In this document: positions 25,773 to 33,903 of the stretch, in pieces
How the letters are laid out: the number at the start of each line of letters is the position of its first letter
Position numbering within the stretch: position 1 is the stretch's first letter
Source of the DNA: a bacterium
Lineage (GTDB): Bacteria; Verrucomicrobiota; Verrucomicrobiia; Chthoniobacterales; UBA6821
NCBI GenBank assembly: GCA_021849805.1
Contig: JAJZSL010000004.1
Span: forward strand, 1 to 64,000
Direction of reading: 5' to 3'
DNA: 64,000 nt
The notes under the pieces: model-generated
The model's database searches: none
Seen by the model: the letters and a program-made list of their open reading frames with translations, nothing else
What the model was told of the DNA's origin: nothing
Position numbers and translations under genes: made by a program

Positions 25773-27049
25773 TGATGATCGTAAAGATGATTTGAAAAGA
25801 GGTTGCGTAATTTTTCTAAAGAAAGCTTCTTGTACCAAGGTTGGAAGAGGAGCTTACGCTCGTGCTGAAGATTTTTTCTTCGTTCATGATAGATCTGTGA
25901 GCGGAAGTTTTCATAATCAATGCTGGTGATCATGGTTGTTTCTGAATCATCGAGTGGTTGCTCTAGGAGAAGAGAGGTGGAGGAGCTGATTTTTTGTAGT
26001 TCCTCCCATCCACGTAGAAGACTTCCTTCTTGGAGCAGTCGAACACAGTAAGGCTCTTCAAAAGGACAACGCCAATGACAACCACGGCAAGGGAGTGCCA
26101 CCGTGATGATAACACTTTTTGTTCCTACTGGAGAGAAGCGTCCCCAAGTTCCACCTCCCATGACCACAAGAACAGGTTTCCTAAGAGCAGCAGCAAAATG
26201 CATCGTGCCAGAGTCTTTCCCTATATAGCCATTAGCATGGGCTAGGAGTTCTCCAACTAATTTTAGAGAATGGAGTTTTCCGGTGAGATTATAATGTCGT
26301 TCTTGGTGCTGAAGCTTTGAAAAAATCAGCCGGTTGCTGGCTTCCTCAGAAGTGCTTCCTGTAAAGAGAAAGGAAGCATCGGTTATCTCTTCGAGCATTT
26401 TTAATTCTCTCCCCCAATTTTCTTCTCCCCAACCTTGAAAATAATCGCCAGCTCGGTAGCCGGGACTCACGATGAAGTAGTCTTTGGGGACTATTCCCAA
26501 GGAGTGAAATAACTTTTTTGGAGATTGAAAGGTTCTCCTAGGAAATTGAAATGGAGTTAAGACAATTTTTTTTCTAAGCAATTTACTTGCCGCTTCCTCA
26601 TTCCTCGCTGGCTCACTCATGGTGGGTGAAATAGGAATTCGTATGGAATACTTTTTCACAAGATCACGAGGGTCTTCATTCCCCTCCGAAGGCCAAAAAT
26701 TGGCCTCTACGACAAATCCTGCAAGTTGAAGATCTGGAAGAAGACGAACGATTTCTTCCTCTAAGAAACTCGGTTGTGACGGTCCAAAGAAAAGAAGATC
26801 TGGCTGAAATTTTCTGATGGCTTTCAATTCCCTTGCAAAAGGATTTCTATATTTTCGAGGTTCTTTGGAATAAGGGTTGAGGCGGAGCAAAACCATGTCT
26901 GCTTTTAAACCAGCAAGACGTGCTAATTCCAAGGTCGGTTCCCTTCCTAGTAACTGAAGTTTCCAGCCGTGAGATTCCATCGCTATGAGCCACGGCAATC
27001 GAAGTAAAAAATCCCCGATTCCATCAGGACTTGTAAAACTCCATTTCAT
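25769..27049 (-). CDS. Family 9 glycosyltransferase (heptosyltransferase-like)
   Basis: The 426-residue GT-B enzyme begins MKWSFTSPDGIGDFLLRLPWL, the usual GT9 start. The donor-binding half has FIVSPGYRAGDYFQGWGEENWGREL, SFLFTGSTSEEA, YNLTGKLHSLKLVGELLAHANGYIGKDSGTMHFAAALRKPV-like text. GKDSGTMH replaces the usual NDSGPMH. A Cys-rich stretch (LPCRGCHWRCPFEEPYC) near residue 345 also occurs in related enzymes. It probably adds heptose or a similar sugar to the LPS core. It is ATGA-coupled at both ends. Confidence 0.87.
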   Translation of the reverse strand: MKWSFTSPDGIGDFLLRLPWLIAMESHGWKLQLLGREPTLELARLAGLKADMVLLRLNPYSKEPRKYRNPFARELKAIRKFQPDLLFFGPSQPSFLEEEIVRLLPDLQLAGFVVEANFWPSEGNEDPRDLVKKYSIRIPISPTMSEPARNEEAASKLLRKKIVLTPFQFPRRTFQSPKKLFHSLGIVPKDYFIVSPGYRAGDYFQGWGEENWGRELKMLEEITDASFLFTGSTSEEASNRLIFSKLQHQERHYNLTGKLHSLKLVGELLAHANGYIGKDSGTMHFAAALRKPVLVVMGGGTWGRFSPVGTKSVIITVALPCRGCHWRCPFEEPYCVRLLQEGSLLRGWEELQKISSSTSLLLEQPLDDSETTMITSIDYENFRSQIYHERRKNLQHERKLLFQPWYKKLSLEKLRNLFSNHLYDHQ

Positions 27050-28194
27050 TGTCCAAGAAGAGTTGTTGCAAAAGCGCGATAATTTTTTTCAAATAATGCT
27101 CGGCAATGATATGTGCGCGCATGGGCATAAGAAGCAACAGAGCGTTCCTCGGCTTCTCGATCCGAAAGAGAAGCAAACTGACGTGCTGCTTCCATAACTG
27201 CTTCTGGGGAACCCTCCTTAATGGATATTCCAAAATCACCTAAGTCTACGGAGGCTTCTTTTGTGCAAATGGGAACCATTCCGGCATGCATGCTATGAAT
27301 CACAGATCCTGCTCCTCCTTCTGCACAGGAAGGATAAATGATAGCAGCATGAGTATGAGCAATGTGAGTGAATGCCTCAGAGGCCATATCCATCCAACCA
27401 TGAAAGTGAATATTAGGTGTGTGGAGTAATTCTTTTTCATAGAGATGAAAAAAATCTTCTTCTTTTTCAGGACGCCCACAGACTGTTAGAGAGAGCTCCG
27501 GCATTTTTGCAAAGGCTTCTAACACGAAATCAAGTCCTTTGTGAACCATCCCGTAACTTCCTATCCAAAGAAACTTCTTCTTCGCTAGAGAAATATTTCT
27601 TTCTTGAGGATAGGGAAACTCATAGGCAGAGGAGAGGGGAAGACGAGTAATTGGTTTGCCGCTAAATTGAAAGCTCTCCATTGTATACTTGTTTCCTAGA
27701 ACAACAATTTGATCTGCAAGAGCAGCGCTATGAGAGGGGGGGACTTGGCGCCTAGGTAAGAGTACGACTCCTCGACGATCTCGGAGTGCTAAGAGACGGC
27801 GTAATTCTGCATCATTAGCAACCAACCAATGTGCTCCTGTAGCGTGTAGTATTCGATAACAGGTTGGTGATAGCGTTTTGTTCCACTCTTCGAGCTGACC
27901 ATGGAGATCAATGGCAAGAACACAATCGGAGGCAGGGCGATAATTTTTTTCATCATGATTGGCAATTTCAACGCGATATCCTAACTGTTGATATGCAGTA
28001 GCCATGGCTATTACTTCAAAAGCATTCGTATGCCCTCGAGCTCTTGGAGTATGATATCCCTCTTTGAAAGGCCAAGTAATATAGGATATAAAAACACTTC
28101 CTTGAACTTTTCGATCCTCTTGTGCTTGAGGAGGAAGAGAAATCAGTGGAGTAGGGGGACTGAAATTGAGAAGTTTCTTTAGGTAGGAATTCAT
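27046..28194 (-). CDS. GT-B glycosyltransferase (group 1/GT4-like)
   Basis: 382 residues. The N-terminal half carries an acceptor-side fold (GHTNAFEVIAMATAYQQLGYRVEIANHDE). The donor half contains KKFLWIGSYGMVHKGLDFVLEAFAKMPELSLTVCGRPE and a GT4-like EGGAGSVIHSMHAGMVPI region with the conserved Glu. It is first in the operon GT4-GT9-GT2-GT2, all four joined by ATGA overlaps, so they are very likely translated together and act in one glycan pathway. Confidence 0.82.
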   Translation of the reverse strand: MNSYLKKLLNFSPPTPLISLPPQAQEDRKVQGSVFISYITWPFKEGYHTPRARGHTNAFEVIAMATAYQQLGYRVEIANHDEKNYRPASDCVLAIDLHGQLEEWNKTLSPTCYRILHATGAHWLVANDAELRRLLALRDRRGVVLLPRRQVPPSHSAALADQIVVLGNKYTMESFQFSGKPITRLPLSSAYEFPYPQERNISLAKKKFLWIGSYGMVHKGLDFVLEAFAKMPELSLTVCGRPEKEEDFFHLYEKELLHTPNIHFHGWMDMASEAFTHIAHTHAAIIYPSCAEGGAGSVIHSMHAGMVPICTKEASVDLGDFGISIKEGSPEAVMEAARQFASLSDREAEERSVASYAHARTYHCRALFEKNYRAFATTLLGQ

Positions 28195-28524
28195 AAGTAG
28201 GAGTACATAAGATTATTTTTTAAATTAAGGTGATGCTTAAGCTGATACTTTTAAAAAATAAAATTTAGGATTTTCTACTGGCTTCTCTTAGCGCTAGCGT
28301 TCTTCTCCTCCTTGCTGCTGAGTCATCAACAGTATGTCCCTCCGCGTTGTTCTCTTAAGAAAATCGTATTGATAAAAATTTTAAAACTCCTCTACAAAGC
28401 TACAAAGGAGATACCATGAAGGGTATTTTTAACTCACGCCAAGAGAGAACTGTTTGAAGAACTTTTCTTTACGTTCCATACATGGATGAGAGGAGAAGTT
28501 TTTTAAAAATAAATAGCGTGAATA
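28195..28524. other. Intergenic region with a 13-codon micro-ORF
   Basis: No gene longer than a few codons is seen. At 28416-28457 a strong Shine-Dalgarno (AAAGGAG, five bases before ATG) precedes MKGIFNSRQERTV and a TGA. It may be a leftover gene start or a small peptide. A GCGCTAGCG dyad lies near 28290. Nothing else was recognised. Confidence 0.35.
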
Positions 28525-28896
28525 CTACGATTTCCTGTTGGCGCGAGCTTGGATAAAGGAGCGTAACGAGAGGAGGAAAAAGAGACCACAGAGCAGAGCG
28601 GTTGCTATTTTAGCCAAATAAGCGGGAGCTCTTTCTCCAGCAGCATGATGAAGAAGAAGAGGGATTTTTCCAAAAGCTGATAGAGTTCCTAGAAGACCTA
28701 GGAGAGAGACAAACACTGCTAGGTGCATAGCGTGACGGCGAAGACTCTCTTGGCGAGCAATCAAGCCACTGAGAAAGAGTAAGAGTCCGAGCACACAAGG
28801 AATTAGAGCTGTATAATGAGTCGCTCCTGTTCCAAAAAATCCTAGAAGACCAATAAAGTTGAGTAATAATCCAAAAAGAAGAGCAATAGTAGGCAT
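28525..28896 (-). CDS. Small four-helix membrane protein
   Basis: 123 residues with four predicted membrane helices: LLFGLLLNFIGLLGFFG, LIPCVLGLLLFLSGLIA, LAVFVSLLGLLGTLSAFG and IATALLCGLFFLLSLRSFI. It ends in a basic tail (QARANRKS). No catalytic motif or known family is recognised. It stands alone on the minus strand, divergent from dsbD with 82 bases between starts. It is likely an inner-membrane protein. Confidence 0.7.
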   Translation of the reverse strand: MPTIALLFGLLLNFIGLLGFFGTGATHYTALIPCVLGLLLFLSGLIARQESLRRHAMHLAVFVSLLGLLGTLSAFGKIPLLLHHAAGERAPAYLAKIATALLCGLFFLLSLRSFIQARANRKS

Positions 28897-28908
28897 GAGT
28901 AAAAATTA

Positions 28909-28938
28909 TTGTTCGCATAATCGTGATGCAACTATAAA
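28909..28938 (+). promoter_or_regulatory. Possible promoter of dsbD
   Basis: TTGTTC and TATAAA are separated by 18 bases, about 40 bases before the dsbD ATG. It matches a weak sigma-70 pattern; support is sequence only. Confidence 0.35.
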
Positions 28939-28978
28939 GTTCTCTACACGCTTTCAATGAGACTGAACTGAATAAAAA

Positions 28979-31132
28979 ATGAAAATCTGGTTTTCTCGCC
29001 TCTTCTTTTTTTTGATGACTGGAGGATTTTTTTTCTCAGTTTCCGCTAGAGCTGATGATGCAGGAGATAAGCAAGGAGTCACATCAGCAGTAACACCTCA
29101 TCTACTCTCTTCGGTGACTAAGATTGAGGAAGGTGTTCCTTTCTCTGTTGATCTTCTTTTTGATTTGGCCCCCCAATGGCATCTCTACTGGCGCTATCCG
29201 GGAGATACTGGCTTACCACCAAAGGTAGCGTGGAGACTTCCTCCGGGATGGAGTGTTAGTGAACTAGAGTTTTCTTTGCCAGAGAAATTCTTGCAGCCAG
29301 GCCCAGTTGTTATTTATGGTTACCAGCACCAAGCTCTACTAAGGGCTCGCATCACTCCTGCAAAGAATCTTCCCTCTCAGAAATCATGGACGCTGAGCGC
29401 TTCTCTCTCTTGGTTGGCTTGTCATGATCTCTGTGTTCCTGGCAAAAGTGAGTTGACATTAGTGCTCCCCGCGTCAGCTCAAGAGAGTTTAGCAGCACGC
29501 ACACTTGAATCATCATTCTCATGGCCTTCTTCGCTGCCACCTCCCTTTGCGCTTTCTGTAACGGAAGAAGGCAGTAATCAGGTTATTTCCTTTCATGCTC
29601 AAGATGCCAACACTTCTTATGATTTTTTTCCTCTCCCAGCTCCTGGGAAAAGAGTATCAGAGGTTCATACAGCTCATCATGGTTCTGCTTGGAGCATAAC
29701 AATTCCTTGGGAAGAAGGAAATTCCTTGCACGGCTTACTTCTTGAAAAAAAAGAATCTGGAGAGAGGCATGGTTGGCTGCTCCCCAGCGTTGCTTCCTCT
29801 TCGGAGCAATCAAATTCACTATTGGCAACAAGAACCTCTTTTGCTCTTCTACTGGCACTTATTTCTGGATTTTTAGGTGGCATGATTCTCAACTTTATGC
29901 CCTGTGTTCTGCCGGTCATTTCTCTAAAAATTTTTGGATTCATCAGTCAAGCAGGGAGTAGCCGACGTAAAATTCTCAACCATGGACTCGCCTTCATCGC
30001 TGGTATCTACTGCTGGTTTTTCTCCATGGGACTTCTTCTAGCAACTCTTAAGAAGATGGGAATGCAAATAACGTGGGCTTTTCAATTCCAACATCCTCTC
30101 TTCCTCATCATAGTGAGCATGATTGTTTTTCTTTTTGCTCTTAATCTCTTTGGCGTTTTTGAAATCAATCTCTCTGGAGCTACAGCTAGTACTCTTGATG
30201 CTCTTGCTGCAAGAGATGGTTACGTAGGATCTTTCTTTCAAGGTCTCTTTGCGACATTGCTTGCAACACCTTGTACAGCACCGTTTCTAGGAAGTGCTCT
30301 TGGGTTCGCTTTTGCTCAGTCAGGAGTAATTATTTTAATCATATTCTCTTCTATAGCAACAGGGATGGCCCTTCCTTACTTTATTCTATCAGCTCAACCA
30401 GCTTGGATCAAATGGCTGCCACATCCTGGACCATGGATGGAGAAGGTCAAAGTTTTTATGGGATTTCCTCTTCTCGCAACAAATCTCTGGTTGCTCTCAG
30501 TTCTTGGTCTCCTGAGTGGTCTCTCCGCAGTTATCTCCTTGTTGTTGCTATTATTTCTCTTGGGTTTGAGTGCTTGGATTTATGGAATATTTTCTTCTTT
30601 AGAAAATTCCTCTCAGAAGAAAATGCAGCAGTGCCTGCGTATCTTGAGTTTGATTTTGGCAGGGAGTGCTTCTTGGTATTTGATTCCAAAGGCTCTTGAA
30701 ACAACCCCTCCTCTTCCTCTGACAATCTCTTCTGCTGGAGAAAAATTTTCCTCTCTTGAAGATGAAATTCATTGGATTCCTTACTCTGCATCCTTACTTC
30801 AGGAATATCTTTTAGCAGGAAAACCTGTTTTTCTAGATTTTACAGCAGCATGGTGTCTTACTTGTCAATTCAATGAACGTACTGTGATCAATACTAAAGA
30901 GGTTAGAAATCTTCTTCGAGAGCGTGGCATTGTGGCCATGAAAGCAGATTGGACAAATTCAAATTCAGAAATCACCCAAGTTCTTCGATCTTTCGGTCGT
31001 GTGGGAGTTCCTTTTTATCTTTTTTACCCTGCAGGCCAGCCAGGTCAGTTATCCAAGCCTATCCTCTTTTCAGAGCTTTTGACAAAGAATCAACTGATAA
31101 AAGCATTTTCAACGGATCCTCTATTCAATTAA
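28979..31132 (+). CDS. dsbD: Thiol:disulfide interchange protein (DsbD/ScsB type)
   Basis: It carries electrons from cytoplasmic thioredoxin to periplasmic proteins. Parts: signal peptide (1-25, ending SARADD); an N-terminal periplasmic domain with the redox pair in WLACHDLCVPGK; about eight membrane helices from residue 289, with the paired cysteines in NFMPCVLPVISLK and LLATPCTAPFLGSALG; and a C-terminal thioredoxin domain with FLDFTAAWCLTCQ (about 618-630). The N-domain looks more like ScsB than classical DsbD. The mutarotase gene follows after 16 bases. Confidence 0.92.
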   Translation: MKIWFSRLFFFLMTGGFFFSVSARADDAGDKQGVTSAVTPHLLSSVTKIEEGVPFSVDLLFDLAPQWHLYWRYPGDTGLPPKVAWRLPPGWSVSELEFSLPEKFLQPGPVVIYGYQHQALLRARITPAKNLPSQKSWTLSASLSWLACHDLCVPGKSELTLVLPASAQESLAARTLESSFSWPSSLPPPFALSVTEEGSNQVISFHAQDANTSYDFFPLPAPGKRVSEVHTAHHGSAWSITIPWEEGNSLHGLLLEKKESGERHGWLLPSVASSSEQSNSLLATRTSFALLLALISGFLGGMILNFMPCVLPVISLKIFGFISQAGSSRRKILNHGLAFIAGIYCWFFSMGLLLATLKKMGMQITWAFQFQHPLFLIIVSMIVFLFALNLFGVFEINLSGATASTLDALAARDGYVGSFFQGLFATLLATPCTAPFLGSALGFAFAQSGVIILIIFSSIATGMALPYFILSAQPAWIKWLPHPGPWMEKVKVFMGFPLLATNLWLLSVLGLLSGLSAVISLLLLLFLLGLSAWIYGIFSSLENSSQKKMQQCLRILSLILAGSASWYLIPKALETTPPLPLTISSAGEKFSSLEDEIHWIPYSASLLQEYLLAGKPVFLDFTAAWCLTCQFNERTVINTKEVRNLLRERGIVAMKADWTNSNSEITQVLRSFGRVGVPFYLFYPAGQPGQLSKPILFSELLTKNQLIKAFSTDPLFN

Positions 31133-31148
31133 ATCATCTTCTCTAATT

Positions 31149-32048
31149 ATGCCCTACTCATTAGAAACTTGGAAACATTTTCAAATTCCAGATCACATCT
31201 TTCTTTCCACCGATGCTGATGGTCTCCTCAAAATTAGTGTGCAAACGATCTACAGTAATGCAGAAATCTACTTTCAAGGAGCTCACGTTACTTCTTTTCA
31301 ACAGCATGGAAGGGCTCCTTTGCTCTTCATGAGTGCTTCGGGGCGCATGAGTCGTGGTCACATGCTCCATGGTGGAATCCCTCTCTGTTTTCCATGGTTT
31401 GGGAATCGCCCAGGAGAAGAGCTCTCTCATGGTTTTGTACGTCTTCATCCATGGAATCTTATCATGACAAAAGTCAATGAGGAGGAGGAGGTAGAATTAC
31501 TTTTTGAATTTCCAGAAAAACTCCTTTCTCAATTTGGATGGTTGCCTCTGGAGGTTCACTATAAAGTCATTGTTGGTGCTAGCCTCAAGTTGGAGCTTAG
31601 CGTGAAGAATAGAACCGAGGAGTCATTTTCCTACGAAGAGTGTTTCCACACCTATTTTTCTGTTGGAGATATTGAACAAACAATGATCCAGGGACTCCAA
31701 GGGCTCTATTATTTAGATAAAACAGAAGATCTTATTCTAAAACTTGAAAACCAAGAGAAGATTCCTATTCGTGGAGAAATCAATCGAATTTATTTAGATT
31801 CTAGAGATCCCATCCAAATTCATGACTATGCTCATGGACGCATCATTCATATTAAAAAGAATTTTTCTCGTTCCACAGTTCTTTGGAATCCTTGGATTGA
31901 AAAAGCAACATCAATTCCTGACTTTGCCCCAGATGATTTTAAACAGATGATTTGTGTGGAATCTGGAAATATCGGTCAGTTTTCAAAAAAACTCTCTCCT
32001 GGAGAATCATCGCTAATATACGTAGAGTTAAGCACTTCTTCTGACTAA
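31149..32048 (+). CDS. Glucose-6-phosphate 1-epimerase (aldose-epimerase family, YeaD type)
   Basis: 299 residues. Conserved blocks: GAHVTSFQQHG, PLLFMSASG, HGGIPLCFPWFG, LSHGFVRLHPW (catalytic histidine region), FHTYFSVGDIE, STVLWNPWIEKA, and MICVESGN with the catalytic glutamate. The family interconverts the anomers of hexose-6-phosphates. It is cytoplasmic, with no signal peptide. It lies close behind dsbD on the same strand, though the two functions are unrelated. Confidence 0.9.
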   Translation: MPYSLETWKHFQIPDHIFLSTDADGLLKISVQTIYSNAEIYFQGAHVTSFQQHGRAPLLFMSASGRMSRGHMLHGGIPLCFPWFGNRPGEELSHGFVRLHPWNLIMTKVNEEEEVELLFEFPEKLLSQFGWLPLEVHYKVIVGASLKLELSVKNRTEESFSYEECFHTYFSVGDIEQTMIQGLQGLYYLDKTEDLILKLENQEKIPIRGEINRIYLDSRDPIQIHDYAHGRIIHIKKNFSRSTVLWNPWIEKATSIPDFAPDDFKQMICVESGNIGQFSKKLSPGESSLIYVELSTSSD

Positions 32049-32152
32049 GAAGAGCACTCTGAGAAAAAGGGATAGTAAGCCAATAAAAGGTTAAGAAAAA
32101 GATGATTCTTAGCTCAAGAACCTAGGAAGGAAATTCAAGGGCAGAAAACAAC

Positions 32153-32183
32153 TTGACAATATCCAGAGGAAATTGTCTACTAT
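32153..32183 (+). promoter_or_regulatory. Putative promoter before the 498-residue secreted protein
   Basis: A consensus -35 (TTGACA, 32153-32158) is followed after 19 bases by TACTAT (32178-32183); TATCTA three bases later is an alternative -10. The gene starts 38 bases downstream, without a clear ribosome-binding site. Confidence 0.45.
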
Positions 32184-32220
32184 CTAGAGAACTTCCACCT
32201 AGAAACCTCCCCCACCGACC

Positions 32221-33717
32221 ATGAAGATTAGCCTCCTCCTATTGATCCTACTGTTAACATGTGGCCTCCCCAGAGGCATGGGGGCGACGACTCCGACTTC
32301 TTCTCCTGCAGGCTCTCCCCCAACTGCTCCCCTAGCAGCCTCCGACCAAGCAGCCTCCGACCAAGCAGCCACTCCTCCCACTGCTAGGCAACCGGGAGAG
32401 GGAGAGGAGGGAATTCCCCTTGCTCCTTATATAAGCATTGTAACCACCAGTGACTACTTCCCCCTGCTTTCTGATGAGGGAAACACTCCAGAGGGCCACG
32501 ACTTCCTCTACAGCCCCGATCTAGAAAGCCAGATAGAGTGCACCTATGACGGGAGAGAATACCACTACCGAATCATTGCTGGGCAAGAAGATCGCCCCCT
32601 CCTCCACCTCCCCCCTCAGCTAGAGGAATACTACTGCCACTGGCTCAGGGAGCTGGATGGAGAGCGGGATTACCTCCCAGTACCTCCATCAGCTGATGGA
32701 TCACCCAATGCAGATGAGAGTGACCCTACCTTCCGAATGCTCTCCCTCCCCAAAGAGCAGGGAGAGCCAGCAAGCAGGAGTACTCCAGAGGGGAGCGATC
32801 TTCCTCTTCCTCAAGCAGCTTCCCCCCAAGCAGAGCAGCCCACCTCGAGTTCCTCTGCTTCCTCTACTTCTTGGTGGAAGAGTGGATGGGCGATGATAGG
32901 AGGGGCTACTGGGAGTGGAGGGAGACTAGCTCCCTGGGAAGAGACGGCCCTTACAATTGGGGAAGAAGCAGCCGAGGGAGCCGCTGAAGGAGCCGCCGTA
33001 GCGATGCTACTGGCCGTCGCTCCTGAAGTAGAAGTTCCCGCCCTAGCCCTCCGGGGGGTTCAAGCAGCCCGGGCAGCAAGAGCAGCCCAAGCAGCTGAAG
33101 CCACGGCCGGGAGTGGCATCTTCTCCTCCCTAGGACGTTCACTGGGGAGGGCGGCTACCTGGATATCGAGAAGCCTCTTTGGAGGCAGTGCCCAGGAGGG
33201 GGCTGGAGTAGCTCGAGGAGTGCAGGAGGGGGCAAGCGTGGCTCAGGAGGGGGCAAGAGCTGCCCAGGCAGGAAGCTCTTTGCAAGCAGATAGTGCTGCC
33301 GCCGTGCATGCTCCTGTGGTGAGAACTACCTCGCTTGATCACCTTGGTGGAGATCTCCCCACCGCTGAGGCAACCGATGGTTCCATTGAGGGGAAGGTCT
33401 TTGCCGATGATGAAGAAGCAGTGAGAGAATGGATTGAAGCCGAAGAACAGACGAAGGCCATCCAAGCAAAGAATCGTGAAGAAGTAGCACGTATGAGGGC
33501 CAGTGGGGAGTTGCAGAGGGAGATAGAAGAGAATGCAAAAAAAGGTTGGGATGCTATGAAGCCAGGTGATTTTGACTATCGATTTTTTAAACAATTAGGA
33601 GCACTAAAACCAGGATCACCTCTCTACAAAGAACTACAAGTGCGAGGCAAACTCCTCCCCGAGGATCTAGCACCTGGAGATGTTCAAGGAGAGGAGATGA
33701 AGAGTGCGACTCTCTAA
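32221..33717 (+). CDS. Secreted Ala/Pro-rich protein, unknown
   Basis: 498 residues with a signal peptide (MKISLLLLILLLTCGLPRGMGA). A Pro/Ala/Ser-rich stretch has a duplicated SDQAA unit, followed by a compact part (YISIVTTSDYFPLL...YHYRIIAGQED...LPPQLEEYYCHWL). A long alanine-rich helical region comes next (about residues 240-370, with VARGVQEGASVAQEGARAAQ repeats), then a charged C-terminal coiled coil (VREWIEAEEQTKAIQAKNREEVARM). No family is recognised. Codon use is much richer in G and C than in most neighbours, as in the next gene, so recent acquisition or different selection is suspected. It is a candidate surface or host-directed protein. Confidence 0.65.
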   Translation: MKISLLLLILLLTCGLPRGMGATTPTSSPAGSPPTAPLAASDQAASDQAATPPTARQPGEGEEGIPLAPYISIVTTSDYFPLLSDEGNTPEGHDFLYSPDLESQIECTYDGREYHYRIIAGQEDRPLLHLPPQLEEYYCHWLRELDGERDYLPVPPSADGSPNADESDPTFRMLSLPKEQGEPASRSTPEGSDLPLPQAASPQAEQPTSSSSASSTSWWKSGWAMIGGATGSGGRLAPWEETALTIGEEAAEGAAEGAAVAMLLAVAPEVEVPALALRGVQAARAARAAQAAEATAGSGIFSSLGRSLGRAATWISRSLFGGSAQEGAGVARGVQEGASVAQEGARAAQAGSSLQADSAAAVHAPVVRTTSLDHLGGDLPTAEATDGSIEGKVFADDEEAVREWIEAEEQTKAIQAKNREEVARMRASGELQREIEENAKKGWDAMKPGDFDYRFFKQLGALKPGSPLYKELQVRGKLLPEDLAPGDVQGEEMKSATL

Positions 33718-33903
33718 TGTTCTTACTAAATAAAAAACTCATAAAAAACTTCTTCCCCTAGCGGTTCCTTTCAGCTAATAAGCAGAGAGTCAATTAGATC
33801 AATAGAACAATCATTAAGATCGCGCAGAGTCATCCCGATGTCAATTTCTGACGTAATGAAACTTTTCCTAACCTCTTTCTAAACCACGAACATTCCAAAA
33901 ACC

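Noticed and set aside
33139-33594. 151-codon minus-strand ORF
   Set aside because: It lies wholly opposite the GC-rich 498-residue gene; its Ser/Leu/His-rich text is the expected antisense of Ala/Glu/Gly codons.
32221-33717. Autotransporter or SUMF1 family membership for the 498-residue protein
   Set aside because: No barrel at the C-terminus and none of the SUMF1 landmarks; only the signal peptide is shared.
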